38,671 nucleotides of DNA from Acinetobacter wuhouensis (GTDB lineage: Bacteria; Pseudomonadota; Gammaproteobacteria; Pseudomonadales; Moraxellaceae). How positions within the stretch are numbered: position 1 is the stretch's first letter; every line of letters starts with the position of its first letter. The stretch covers positions 1-38,671 of the forward strand of contig NZ_CP031709.1 in the NCBI RefSeq assembly GCF_001696605.3. Direction: 5' to 3'. The position numbers and the translations under genes were made by a program. Positions 28,104 to 36,648 of this stretch are shown here, piece by piece. The notes under the pieces were generated by a model. It was not told the origin of the DNA and did no database searches. It saw only the letters and a program-made list of their open reading frames with translations.

Positions 28104-28820
28104 TTAAAATACTTGGACGTATTGCCCTTTGTTAAGAGTTTGAACAAACGATGCTTGTTGCACGTTTGGTTGATTGCTTGGTTGATTATTTACACGCAGG
28201 CGCACAGGTTTAGATTGTGCTGAATAGCTATTGTTTTCTGTGCTTTGGTTTTGACTTGCGGAGTATTGCGGGTACTGATTTTGTTGCCATGAAGCGAGAA
28301 CTAGAATGTCACTTTTTCGACTAGCTTCAGTAGGGTTATTATTTGCAGTGTAAGTTTTAAATGAACCACCCCCATCTAGTGTTTGGTATTTACTGGATAC
28401 AAGGCGTACATAGTTTTGTGTTTCACGGTAAGGGGGAATACCCCCAAACTTTTCAACTGCCCCATGCCCTGCATTGTATCCAGCAATCATTTTTGTAAGA
28501 TCGCCATTAAATCTTTTATTCAGGAAAGCGAGATAACGAGTACCCGCAATAATAGACTGTTCAGGTTCATATAATCGGCTAGGGTCTACACCCATTAAAC
28601 GAGCTGTAGAGGGAATGACTTGCATCAAACCCCTAGCATCTTTATGTGATCGAGCATTTGGCTTAAAGGCGCTTTCTCTTGCCATAATTGCCGTTACTAA
28701 ATTAGGGTCTAAGCCATTGGCTACAGAATGTTTGAGAATAAGATCATCATAAGGTGACGCATATACAAACAGTGGCGTACTGCAAGCTAAACCGATTATA
28801 AGTTTTTTAAACATTGTCAT
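28104..28820 (-). CDS. virB1: Lytic transglycosylase, VirB1 type (second copy)
   Basis: 238 residues. Signal peptide to about residue 21, then a soluble lytic transglycosylase domain: catalytic Glu49 in IMARESAFKPNARS, ARGLMQVIPSTA and IAGYNAGHGAV. The C-terminal 80 residues are Gln/Asn-rich and disordered. It opens the peptidoglycan for the channel. The palindrome at 28830-28853 stands directly upstream, so an internal promoter may start here. Confidence 0.9.
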   Translation of the reverse strand: MTMFKKLIIGLACSTPLFVYASPYDDLILKHSVANGLDPNLVTAIMARESAFKPNARSHKDARGLMQVIPSTARLMGVDPSRLYEPEQSIIAGTRYLAFLNKRFNGDLTKMIAGYNAGHGAVEKFGGIPPYRETQNYVRLVSSKYQTLDGGGSFKTYTANNNPTEASRKSDILVLASWQQNQYPQYSASQNQSTENNSYSAQSKPVRLRVNNQPSNQPNVQQASFVQTLNKGQYVQVF

Positions 28821-28829
28821 TATTCCTTA

Positions 28830-28853
28830 TAGAGTTATAACAGTATAACTCTA
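28830..28853 (-). promoter_or_regulatory. Operator-like palindrome before the second virB1
   Basis: TAGAGTTATA-ACAG-TATAACTCTA, the same core and spacer as at 62-91. It overlaps a leftward TATACT and ends just before the virB1 ribosome site AAGGAA. Confidence 0.6.
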
Positions 28854-28858
28854 CTAGC

Positions 28859-29059
28859 TTAATCAATAAATGGTCTATTTGAAAATTTATGTTTCTCTTT
28901 AAAGAACTGGTCTAAAGCGATAAGATAAATTAAGTTTTTGGTAAGTCTGCGGTTCTTAAATTCTTCAGGAACTTTTAATTCACCACGCTTATATCTCAAA
29001 AAATGTTCGTCCATTTCTGCGAAAAATTCATCACTTACATAAAGTTGTTCACGTTTCAT
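28859..29059 (-). CDS. Small hypothetical protein between virD4 and virB1
   Basis: 66 residues, charged, helical, no signal peptide: DEFFAEMDEHFLRYKRGEL, then RRLTKNLIYLIALDQFFKE. AGGGA precedes the ATG, and it follows virD4 by 17 bp. I do not recognise it; a cytoplasmic accessory of the coupling protein is only a guess from position. Confidence 0.6.
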   Translation of the reverse strand: MKREQLYVSDEFFAEMDEHFLRYKRGELKVPEEFKNRRLTKNLIYLIALDQFFKEKHKFSNRPFID

Positions 29060-29076
29060 AAATTGTCCCTAAGTAT

Positions 29077-30594
29077 CTACACAGCTAAAAAAGAATCCGA
29101 AACTTTAGCATAGGTACGGTACTTCATCGTTACTAAAGTGGGGGGGTAATGTCCTGAAAACTTCATATAAAAGTGCAGGGGTTTAAGACTGCTTATTTCT
29201 TCAGCTTTAACTACATTTTCTTTTTCTTTTACAAGTTCAGGTCTTGAATCTTTATTTGCAGATTTCATTTTCCTTAATACTTCAATTGCACCGAAAGCTT
29301 TTTCATATTCTTGGGGTGTATAAGTGTCTTGAGAGTTGACAGCACAGACACCAAAAGAAGAAAAACAACCACGTAGCGTAATAGAGAATTTTTCTCCATA
29401 GATCGTGATTAATTGAGCCAGACTTTGAATGCCTGCTAAAGCAATAAGTCTATGTTTACGTCCTTTAGTTAATACGGCTTCGAGATACGATAAACGGTTC
29501 AAAGAGCCGAGTTCATCTAGGCAGAATATAAAATCAGAATAGTTATCAAAGTCAGATAATAAAGAACTACAAATAACGTCAGTCGCACAGCTAACTAATG
29601 GTTGTAATGCAGTTAATTGATCTTCACGCCAAGTAATAAAAATGTTGCCAGTACCATGCTTTAAATAATCCCTAAACGAAAAATCACCAATTTTAGAATG
29701 AGTGTGAGGGCTTAAATATGTAGTAACAATACTGCGTAAAGTACCGACTAATTCAGAGTTGCCAAGTAAGCTGTAAGCTTGAGTACCTACTAAAAACTCT
29801 TTGAGTTTATCGTCACTTGAAATTAATAAAATTTCTAAAAATTGTTGTGTCTGCTGTTCTCTAGTAAGTTCATTCATTTCTAAAACTTGGGTCATGGCAG
29901 ACTTAACAATAGTACGAGCCATCGTATTAAAATTTTCGTGATTTGCGTCTGAAGATTTAGGAATGATTGTCATTGAATATGTTTCAATGTCATAAGAATT
30001 TTGTACTTCATTAATCACTGACCAATGGACTGATCGAGCATCGAAAGGGTTGAAAATAACATCACCTTTCTTAGCAAATAAACTTGCGTAAGTTCCGTTA
30101 GGGTCAACCACAATTAAGCGGGTTTTACTGCGAGAATCAGCAACACAAGAATCTAAAAAATCACTGATTGAAACTGACTTACCTTGACCAGTACCACCAG
30201 TTAAAAGGAAGTGTTTATATTTTAAATCTTTGGGAACAGGCATACCGCAAAAACGGATTTGGTAATCTTTTTCTTTGGTCATTCTTCTTAATTTGAATGG
30301 GCTTACTAATTGCAAGCCCCGAAGAACACGAACGTATCTTTCGCCCCCAAAAGGTGTTTTATTGTTTTGAAAATAAAACCAAGCCAAAGCACTACTAATA
30401 ACCAAAGCCAACAGCAATATTAAAACGTATAAAGGCGTTTTAAACGTCAATGGAATTGCATAAAGAATAGCTTGGACTTTATGATCTTTTGGGATAATAA
30501 AAAACTTCGGTAAAAAAATAGCCCATGTTGTAATCACAGTGATTACAACAGCTAAAACAGCGTGACCGAAAATTTTTTGCGATTGATCATTCAT
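29077..30594 (-). CDS. virD4: VirD4-type coupling ATPase
   Basis: 505 residues. Two membrane helices at about 10-30 and 53-72, then Walker A LTGGTGQGKSVSI near 132-144 and Walker B FIFCLDELGSLN near 340-352, followed by KGRKHRLIALAGIQSLAQL. It links the relaxosome to the VirB channel. Short for the family (about 500-700), without a long acidic C-terminus. Its ATG overlaps the stop of the VirB1-VirB5 gene. Confidence 0.92.
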   Translation of the reverse strand: MNDQSQKIFGHAVLAVVITVITTWAIFLPKFFIIPKDHKVQAILYAIPLTFKTPLYVLILLLALVISSALAWFYFQNNKTPFGGERYVRVLRGLQLVSPFKLRRMTKEKDYQIRFCGMPVPKDLKYKHFLLTGGTGQGKSVSISDFLDSCVADSRSKTRLIVVDPNGTYASLFAKKGDVIFNPFDARSVHWSVINEVQNSYDIETYSMTIIPKSSDANHENFNTMARTIVKSAMTQVLEMNELTREQQTQQFLEILLISSDDKLKEFLVGTQAYSLLGNSELVGTLRSIVTTYLSPHTHSKIGDFSFRDYLKHGTGNIFITWREDQLTALQPLVSCATDVICSSLLSDFDNYSDFIFCLDELGSLNRLSYLEAVLTKGRKHRLIALAGIQSLAQLITIYGEKFSITLRGCFSSFGVCAVNSQDTYTPQEYEKAFGAIEVLRKMKSANKDSRPELVKEKENVVKAEEISSLKPLHFYMKFSGHYPPTLVTMKYRTYAKVSDSFLAV

Positions 30595-31844
30595 TTTACT
30601 GTCCCCAAGAACTTTTGAACGGCTTGATGGGAAGCGACCTTATAAGAATCCATGCTTGACTGCATCATGAGCATGTTAGCTTTAAGCTTCGCTTGATTGG
30701 CTACCAACATACTGTTTTCAATAGCAAGGGCATTAGCCAAGTCTTTTGATTGCTTTAACGTATTGGTACTTACTTGAGCCAACGACTTTAGGTTTTGCAT
30801 ATTACAATTTACTTGTGTCCAAGCTACTTCAGCGTCTACATAAGCTGTGTTTACACGGCTTGCAGTTATGTTTTGAATCTGTGCCAATTCCTTGCTTGCA
30901 TATACACCAGTATTGGTCGCAATTTGACGTTGCAATTCGTTGTAGGCGTTTTGCTCTTTAGGTGTATTGAAAATATTAGTCGGTTGAGCATCAAAGCCAT
31001 TAGGCAATTCAAAGCCTGCAATTTGCATCACATTGGTAAGAAGTCCTAGCCCTGCAAGCCCTTTAGTCACACTGTCATATTGCCCTTTCAAGACTTGAAT
31101 CTGCTTCATTAATTCTTGAACTTGTAGAACTGCATCGGCATTTTTTGTCGGGTCAAAAACTGTTTTACCTACGCCACCAGTTACAGGGGGAACAGGCGGT
31201 AGGTTGATAGGTGAATCAATATCAACTTGTTCTGCTTCAGGTAGCTTTACAGGCTTACATGCGCTTTGTGTTTCTAGCTTGGCTTGTATCTTCTTCTGAT
31301 TACTGTTTTCTATGCCAGTCGTTGCAGGCTTGCCACCTGAAGTAGTCCCGCCTTTAATTACGTTGCCACTAAAATATGAACCAGTACCGCCATAGTTTCT
31401 ATAAAACTGGGCGATCTTAGGCACATAGTCTTGCGTTTCTTTAGGCATAACTTTTTTATTACCTTTCAGATACGAACGTAAATTACCCATACCCCAGTTA
31501 TAGGCATAGAGTGCATGGGGCATGTTGCCGAATTGCTGATTTAATTGCTTCAGGTAACGAGTACCCGCATTAACATTCTGTGTCGGGTCATTGGGATTGG
31601 TAACGCCCAAAGAACGAGCCGTTGCGGGCATAAGTTGCATTAAACCTTGAGCGCCTACGCCTGATTTAGCAGTATTGTTATGCGAAGATTCTTTTTGAAT
31701 TACTGCATGAATTAAAAGCGGGTCATATCCATATTTAGCTGAAGCTGAAGTCACAATATCGTTGTAAGGTAAATTTGAAGCAATAGTTGCCCCGCTTAAA
31801 CCTACCAGTACCAGTAGCGATAGTTTTTTTAATTTCATTTTCAT
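30591..31844 (-). CDS. VirB1-VirB5 fusion protein
   Basis: 417 residues with AGAGGA before the ATG. Signal peptide to about 22, then a lytic transglycosylase domain with Glu52 in VIQKESSHNN, AQGLMQLMPATA and YAYNWGMGNL. After a Pro/Gly-rich linker (about 160-235) comes a VirB5-like helical domain (DAVLQVQELMKQIQVLKGQYDS, then KDLANALAIENSMLVANQAKLK), with the same ALAIE motif as the separate virB5. Both activities in one secreted chain would place the wall-opening enzyme at the pilus base. Two genes elsewhere encode the separate versions, so this is added rather than replacing them. Confidence 0.82.
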   Translation of the reverse strand: MKMKLKKLSLLVLVGLSGATIASNLPYNDIVTSASAKYGYDPLLIHAVIQKESSHNNTAKSGVGAQGLMQLMPATARSLGVTNPNDPTQNVNAGTRYLKQLNQQFGNMPHALYAYNWGMGNLRSYLKGNKKVMPKETQDYVPKIAQFYRNYGGTGSYFSGNVIKGGTTSGGKPATTGIENSNQKKIQAKLETQSACKPVKLPEAEQVDIDSPINLPPVPPVTGGVGKTVFDPTKNADAVLQVQELMKQIQVLKGQYDSVTKGLAGLGLLTNVMQIAGFELPNGFDAQPTNIFNTPKEQNAYNELQRQIATNTGVYASKELAQIQNITASRVNTAYVDAEVAWTQVNCNMQNLKSLAQVSTNTLKQSKDLANALAIENSMLVANQAKLKANMLMMQSSMDSYKVASHQAVQKFLGTVK

Positions 31845-31856
31845 TATTCCTCTACC

Positions 31857-31912
31857 GCAACGAGGACAGTTTAACCAGGAACTACGTTACCTGTTTAAAC
31901 TTGGCCCGTTGC
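31857..31912. repeat. Long hairpin in front of the VirB1-VirB5 gene
   Basis: Outer pair GCAACG (31857-31862) with CGTTGC (31907-31912), inner pair AGTTTAACCAGG with CCTGTTTAAACT (11 of 12). No U tract follows leftward; the ribosome site of the next gene begins about 6 bp later. It may be an RNA processing or stability element that sets the level of the downstream genes. Confidence 0.6.
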
Positions 31913-31919
31913 TATTTCA

Positions 31920-32372
31920 TCACTTAGCCACAGCCAAACGGTTAGCTAGATCAACTAAGGTTTTATAGTGTGAGCCTTGTTCACCCATTGATAACTCATA
32001 GCACCCGCCATTTGCTTGAACTCGCATGAAGTCGTGAGCTTGGCTTGTATTGTCAGAAATGGTCGGAGATACAAACAATGCTTTTGCGTTAGGGATGCTT
32101 ACTGGCAATTCACCAAATAACCCCACTTCTTGCGGTACACAAGCAGGGTCAATGCTGTAATAAACTTTAAGATCGGCACATGCTTCGTTTTGGCAACTGG
32201 CATCACTTGAAAATTTATAAGTGACATAGTTCCCTTGATTGGGAGCTTCAGGCACATAAGTTAATTTATTGCTTTGAGCAAATGACTGAAGAACTTGGGT
32301 AAATGTCTGCGGTAACTGTGCTTCAGCAGACAAACTAATTAAGGCGCAAAGAGCAATAGTTGTTTTTTTCAT
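31920..32372 (-). CDS. Periplasmic protein of the secretion operon
   Basis: 150 residues with signal peptide MKKTTIALCALISLSAEA. The mature protein has five cysteines (SCQNEACADLK, ACVPQEV, GGCYEL), fitting disulphide bonding. TFTQVLQSFAQSNKLTYVPEAP resembles a short anchor domain. No family recognised. Between a lipoprotein and the VirB1-VirB5 gene, so it is likely part of the channel exterior. Confidence 0.65.
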   Translation of the reverse strand: MKKTTIALCALISLSAEAQLPQTFTQVLQSFAQSNKLTYVPEAPNQGNYVTYKFSSDASCQNEACADLKVYYSIDPACVPQEVGLFGELPVSIPNAKALFVSPTISDNTSQAHDFMRVQANGGCYELSMGEQGSHYKTLVDLANRLAVAK

Positions 32373-32375
32373 GGC

Positions 32376-32705
32376 TTAGTCCTTTTTAAATTTGTATGCT
32401 TGGCTTGGGTTATCAACATCGGTCAGAGTAATAACACCGCCCTTTTGTTCCATTAAGAAAGCGTCTTGATTGTTATATTGAACAACCATTTTTTTATCTT
32501 TCTCTACAGCCGATAATGCAACATCACCCCATGAGTTTTTTAAGGTAACTTGAGTACCTTTATTGGCAACGATAAGCCCGCTACTCATGCCTTGTTCTTT
32601 CTCAAATGCTGTTTGATCAATACGATTGTATTGTCCGTCCAAGCCCTTAGATGAGCAGGCAACACTAGCTAAACTAAGCAACGCTAGAAAGATGTGTTTT
32701 TTCAT
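32376..32705 (-). CDS. Lipoprotein after virB11
   Basis: 109 residues from the ATG at 32705 with GAGGA upstream; a longer frame from 32783 overlaps virB11 far more and is rejected. Lipobox SVAC at residues 14-17, then a small beta-rich domain (GDVALSAVEKDKKMVVQYNN, GGVITLTDVDNP) with a Gly-x-Tyr/Trp start like the lipoproteins at 37741 and 38147. Overlaps the end of virB11 by 32 bp. Confidence 0.7.
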   Translation of the reverse strand: MKKHIFLALLSLASVACSSKGLDGQYNRIDQTAFEKEQGMSSGLIVANKGTQVTLKNSWGDVALSAVEKDKKMVVQYNNQDAFLMEQKGGVITLTDVDNPSQAYKFKKD

Positions 32706-33711
32706 TTTTGAAATCCTCATAAGCTTTAAAATAAATAGCTGAACAGCCATAACCGCCTGTTTCTGTTCTTCCAAGTTGAACAATAATGTCTACACTTTGT
32801 TTAACAAAAGATTTAACTTGGTCACTGGTTAATGTAGTGCCTGCCATAAGAACCATAAGCGTTAAACGCTCAATAGCATTAAGTGGGTCATTGGCATGTA
32901 ATGTCGCAATTGAACCGCCATGCCCTGAAGAAATTAGGTTTAAATAAGTGAATGCTTCAGCACCTCGAATCTCACCCAGTAAAATGCGTTTTGGATACAA
33001 ACGCAGGCAAGCTTCCATTAATGACTGTGCATCGACTTTAGCTTTACCCTGTCCACCTCTTGAATAATAAAGTTGCAACGTATTTTCATGCGGAGGGCGT
33101 AACTCCTTAGCATCTTCAATAGTGATTAGTCGTTCGCCCAGTGGTATGCAGTCATGAATAATGGAGTTAAAAAAAGTTGTTTTTCCTGAACCTGTACCCG
33201 CAGAAATAATGATATTTTTTTCATAACCCACCGCTTTACGAATGAACTCATGAAAGTTTCGGGCTTCGTATAAATCGAATAGCTCTTGATCTTTTGCAGT
33301 GATTTTTGCAAATGGTTCAACAGAATTTAAAACTTCCTCATAAGCTGAAAATGGCAGACTTAAAATACTTGGTTTACGAATAGATAAGCCGATCGACCCG
33401 CCAGTTACGGCAGGGTCACGGACAAATTGAATACGGAAAAATAAACCCTCATGTTGCGGTGATGCAATTTGAGCAGAAAGCAAAGGCTGTGCTTCTGAAA
33501 TTGTTTGATTGGTTTCAGTGGCAATGCCTTCGGCTAATCGCTTCAAAAGCGCATAGGTAAGGTTAGGATTCTCTTTTTTAATCATGTCCCTTGTACCTTT
33601 CATAGCAATGAAATATTCCAAAGGCTTATTAACTGAAATTTCAGTAATTTGATCATTATCAAGATCATCACCAAAAGCTTTTTTCAAATCTTCAAGTACA
33701 AGGATTGACAT
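32674..33711 (-). CDS. virB11: VirB11 secretion ATPase
   Basis: 345 residues. N-terminal domain with ITEISVNKPLEYFI, then Walker A SAGTGSGKTTFFNS at about 170-183, Asp box TIEDAKELR, Walker B RILLGEIRGAEAF and His box SSGHGGSIATLHAND. It forms the hexameric traffic ATPase at the channel base. Starts 15 bp after virB10. Confidence 0.95.
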   Translation of the reverse strand: MSILVLEDLKKAFGDDLDNDQITEISVNKPLEYFIAMKGTRDMIKKENPNLTYALLKRLAEGIATETNQTISEAQPLLSAQIASPQHEGLFFRIQFVRDPAVTGGSIGLSIRKPSILSLPFSAYEEVLNSVEPFAKITAKDQELFDLYEARNFHEFIRKAVGYEKNIIISAGTGSGKTTFFNSIIHDCIPLGERLITIEDAKELRPPHENTLQLYYSRGGQGKAKVDAQSLMEACLRLYPKRILLGEIRGAEAFTYLNLISSGHGGSIATLHANDPLNAIERLTLMVLMAGTTLTSDQVKSFVKQSVDIIVQLGRTETGGYGCSAIYFKAYEDFKNEKTHLSSVA

Positions 33712-33726
33712 AATTAAGCGCCTTTC

Positions 33727-35106
33727 TTATTGGTTTAAAATAGTTGAAAAGTCCAAGTCTTTAGCAACTAGAACTTTAATGCGTGTGCCGTGAGCGACTG
33801 TAATAGTCGGAGGAATTGACAAGTTACGTTGTAGAACACGGTCAGCTTGATTGCCGAATGAGTTTGCAACTTCAGTACGATAAGTCTGTGAAGCATTGTT
33901 TTGGTCGCTACTGCTAACACCTGCATTACTTACACCCGCACCAATAATGCTAAGTAAAGTAGCTGTTCCGAATATGCGCCCATAATGGTTGTTCACTTTA
34001 CCGCCTAAGCCTGCGATACCAAGACTGTTAGTGCTTGGGCTATCGAGCATAATTTCTACGCCATTAGGTGTGATTGCACGATTCCAAACCGCCCCGATTT
34101 CTGCTTGTCCGTCATTAACAATTGATGAGTATTGACCGAATAAACGAGTACCCGCAGGCAGTAAACGATTACGTCCTTGTTCGCTATAAACATCATTAGT
34201 TACACGAGCAATAATGTTGCTTGGTAAATCGCTTTTAACAGCAGTTTCTAAAACTGCATCTACGATCTTGCCTTGTTGTATAAGCATTCTACGATCAGCG
34301 TTATAACTTGCATGAGCAATAGGCGCTTTTTGATTAGAAGTGCTTGAATCAAAACGACCACCCATAGAACCCGCAGTGCTATTTGCAATGCGTGGATTTA
34401 CATTGCTTGCACCCGCTTGGTTGCCATTGGCATTAGATTGTTGTGAAGCTTGCATACCCATAAATAACGGTGCAAGTTCAGGCGGTATGCCTGCCATTGC
34501 ACTAGCGTCACCATTAGGGCTAACACCGCCACCTTTACCGCCATTCTCATTAACCATGATTCCAGACTTGTAGCGGGCGTTTAAAAGGGCTTGTTCTTTA
34601 GCCATAGCATCTTGTCTAGCCTGCTCTTGTTGCATTGCTAGTTGTTGTTGCTGTTCAGCTAATTGACGCTCCATTTCGAGCTGTTCAGGGCTTTTTTCAG
34701 TAGGGTTTACAGGGGCAGGGGTAGTCGCAGTTGGGATTGGTTGCGGATTTCCGAATCCGAATCTATCCATGCCATTAAAATTACTGCCGTCCATCCCTGT
34801 TACTGGTTTAGCAACAGCACTTTCTACACCGCTTTCTACACGGCTTTCTTTGTTCTTTTGCAATTTCAGATAAACGCCAAAAATTACCAAGCCAATAATG
34901 AGGGCTAGTAAGCCACCGAACTTAACCAATTTGCCTATGTCTATATTTTTAACAGACGTTTTAGGCTTATTGTTAAAAGCATCTTGACGTTCAAAATCAT
35001 CTTTACCATGTTCTTTTTTTTCATCATGGAAAACATGATTTTCAGTGCTGAAGTTATCTTGGGTTTTAAAGTCATCGTTACCCAAATTTTTATTTTCATT
35101 TGTCAT
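33727..35106 (-). CDS. virB10: VirB10 channel scaffold
   Basis: 459 residues from the ATG at 35106, which has GGAGG 8 bp upstream; the TTG at 35121 would lie inside that ribosome site. Cytoplasmic charged N-terminus, one membrane helix (GGLLALIIGLVIFGVYLKL) near 48-66, a Pro/Gln-rich stretch at about 110-165, and the C-terminal barrel with ILARVTNDVYSEQGRNRLLPAGTRLFGQYS-type sequence. It spans both membranes and gates the outer pore. Confidence 0.93.
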   Translation of the reverse strand: MTNENKNLGNDDFKTQDNFSTENHVFHDEKKEHGKDDFERQDAFNNKPKTSVKNIDIGKLVKFGGLLALIIGLVIFGVYLKLQKNKESRVESGVESAVAKPVTGMDGSNFNGMDRFGFGNPQPIPTATTPAPVNPTEKSPEQLEMERQLAEQQQQLAMQQEQARQDAMAKEQALLNARYKSGIMVNENGGKGGGVSPNGDASAMAGIPPELAPLFMGMQASQQSNANGNQAGASNVNPRIANSTAGSMGGRFDSSTSNQKAPIAHASYNADRRMLIQQGKIVDAVLETAVKSDLPSNIIARVTNDVYSEQGRNRLLPAGTRLFGQYSSIVNDGQAEIGAVWNRAITPNGVEIMLDSPSTNSLGIAGLGGKVNNHYGRIFGTATLLSIIGAGVSNAGVSSSDQNNASQTYRTEVANSFGNQADRVLQRNLSIPPTITVAHGTRIKVLVAKDLDFSTILNQ

Positions 35107-35107
35107 T

Positions 35108-35845
35108 TTATTTTCCTCCAATCACTTCAGGTTTACGGAGAATACAAACGTATTCTTTGCCAAGTCGCAGAGTGAAAGCATCGTTTACTTTCTCAATCAC
35201 GATTACATCCCCCTCTTGTCTTGAGTTGGTAAGTTCTTCGTATCCCTCACCATTAACCGCATAAACTGCGGGACGAGGTGAATTTTTCGCAATACGAATA
35301 AATGTGAATTGGTCATCATCACTTACGCCAAGAACTTTAATAGATTTGCTTTTAGTGGCATCCATTCCCCATTTTTGGCTTGTCATAGGCAGTTCACCTA
35401 AAGCGGGACGAGGTGCATTTTGTTGTGCCAATAAACGATTAGTTCTATTGGCATCTGCATAGTTAAAGCGCAGTACATAAACTGGTTGTGAACTATTGAA
35501 TAGATTGAAGTAATAATTTCGCTTATCAGTGATTACGGTTAAGTTTGTACGGTTCATGCCTGCTTGTGGTTTTTCCGCAGGCTTGATGAATAGACGATTA
35601 CCTTGTGGGATTATTTGCCATCCAATCGTGTCACCTGAAGCAACAGTTTGGATAGTTTCATTTCCAAACTCTACAGTAGTTGAAATACCAAAAGTCGTTG
35701 ATAGTTCAACAACGTGGCTTTCAGAATACGGAACAACTTTAATGCGGTTATCCGTTTTCAAACCAACAGGAATTTGACGAGCAAAAGTTGGCGCTGAAGC
35801 AATGCACGTTGCTGTAAGTAAAATGCTTATAAGGGTCTTTTTCAT
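35108..35845 (-). CDS. virB9: VirB9 outer-core protein
   Basis: 245 residues with signal peptide MKKTLISILLTATCIASAPTFA. VVELSTTFGISTTVEFGNETI is the N-terminal VirB9 pattern, and FTFIRIAKNSPRPAVYAVNGEG with the end VIEKVNDAFTLRLGKEYVCIL is the C-terminal one. It forms the outer-membrane core with VirB7 and VirB10. Its stop lies 1 bp before the virB10 ATG. Confidence 0.93.
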   Translation of the reverse strand: MKKTLISILLTATCIASAPTFARQIPVGLKTDNRIKVVPYSESHVVELSTTFGISTTVEFGNETIQTVASGDTIGWQIIPQGNRLFIKPAEKPQAGMNRTNLTVITDKRNYYFNLFNSSQPVYVLRFNYADANRTNRLLAQQNAPRPALGELPMTSQKWGMDATKSKSIKVLGVSDDDQFTFIRIAKNSPRPAVYAVNGEGYEELTNSRQEGDVIVIEKVNDAFTLRLGKEYVCILRKPEVIGGK

Positions 35846-35859
35846 ATCCGATTACCTTA

Positions 35860-36648
35860 TTAATTATTAGAAGTCTGTGCCACAGGCTCAGAAGCAGTGC
35901 TTGCTTCAGGTTTAGGCAATGGTTGAGTAACTGGGTTTTGAGTAACTAACGCATCATTTGATGAGTTTTGCGTTAAGTTCCAGTTCTTAAACTTCACGCC
36001 AAATGGGTTAATCCAACGATCTTTTACGTTGAGATCGTCAAAGTTGTCAGTGATATAGTCAGCCGTCACTGTGTAGCTGTACTGGCGAATTTCAGCACCT
36101 TTAATAACGGTTGTTTTAAAGTTGGCTTGAACTTTATTGTTGCCAAGAAAGTTGACAGCAATAACTTTAGGAGTGATTGAGCCAGTTTCACCTAGTTGGT
36201 TGTAAGGTGAGTTTTGATTCATTCCGCTAACTTCATTTTCAAAGTCGGTACGATCTTGGCTATCTAAGAAAATAGAAGCTTTGCTGTACTGTGCAGAAAG
36301 TTGGTCTTTACCAACTTTGCCGTAATAGCCATAGCGATTGCTGATAGTGTCCCAAAAGTAGGAGGTCACTAATTTTTCAATAAGTTTAGGGTCAGTAGTT
36401 GAATCAAACTTTTCTACACTGGTCATAATTCCAGTTTCAGAATCAATTACAGCAATCATAGGAACTGGTTGTTTTAAAGGTGTTAATCCTTTAATTGCGA
36501 TACCTTGAGCAACATTACCTATACCTAGAACGGTCGCCAAACCAAGAACCCAAATAGTGATTTTACCGTTACGATTTTCAGACTTTTTAGTATTGTCTTG
36601 AATCTCTTTAATTTGAGCGTCTAACTGCGCTTTTTCTTGTGGTGTCAT
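35860..36648 (-). CDS. virB8: VirB8 inner-membrane protein
   Basis: 262 residues. Short cytoplasmic N-terminus, one membrane helix (ITIWVLGLATVLGIGNVAQG) near 30-49, then the periplasmic NTF2-like fold (KLIEKLVTSYFWDTISNRYGYY, INPFGVKFKNW). The last 40 residues are an acidic, Pro-rich tail. The start overlaps the virB6 stop by one base. Confidence 0.92.
   Translation of the reverse strand: MTPQEKAQLDAQIKEIQDNTKKSENRNGKITIWVLGLATVLGIGNVAQGIAIKGLTPLKQPVPMIAVIDSETGIMTSVEKFDSTTDPKLIEKLVTSYFWDTISNRYGYYGKVGKDQLSAQYSKASIFLDSQDRTDFENEVSGMNQNSPYNQLGETGSITPKVIAVNFLGNNKVQANFKTTVIKGAEIRQYSYTVTADYITDNFDDLNVKDRWINPFGVKFKNWNLTQNSSNDALVTQNPVTQPLPKPEASTASEPVAQTSNN

Noticed and set aside
35107..35121. TTG start for VirB10 at 35121
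   Set aside because: It lies in the GGAGG ribosome site of the ATG at 35106.
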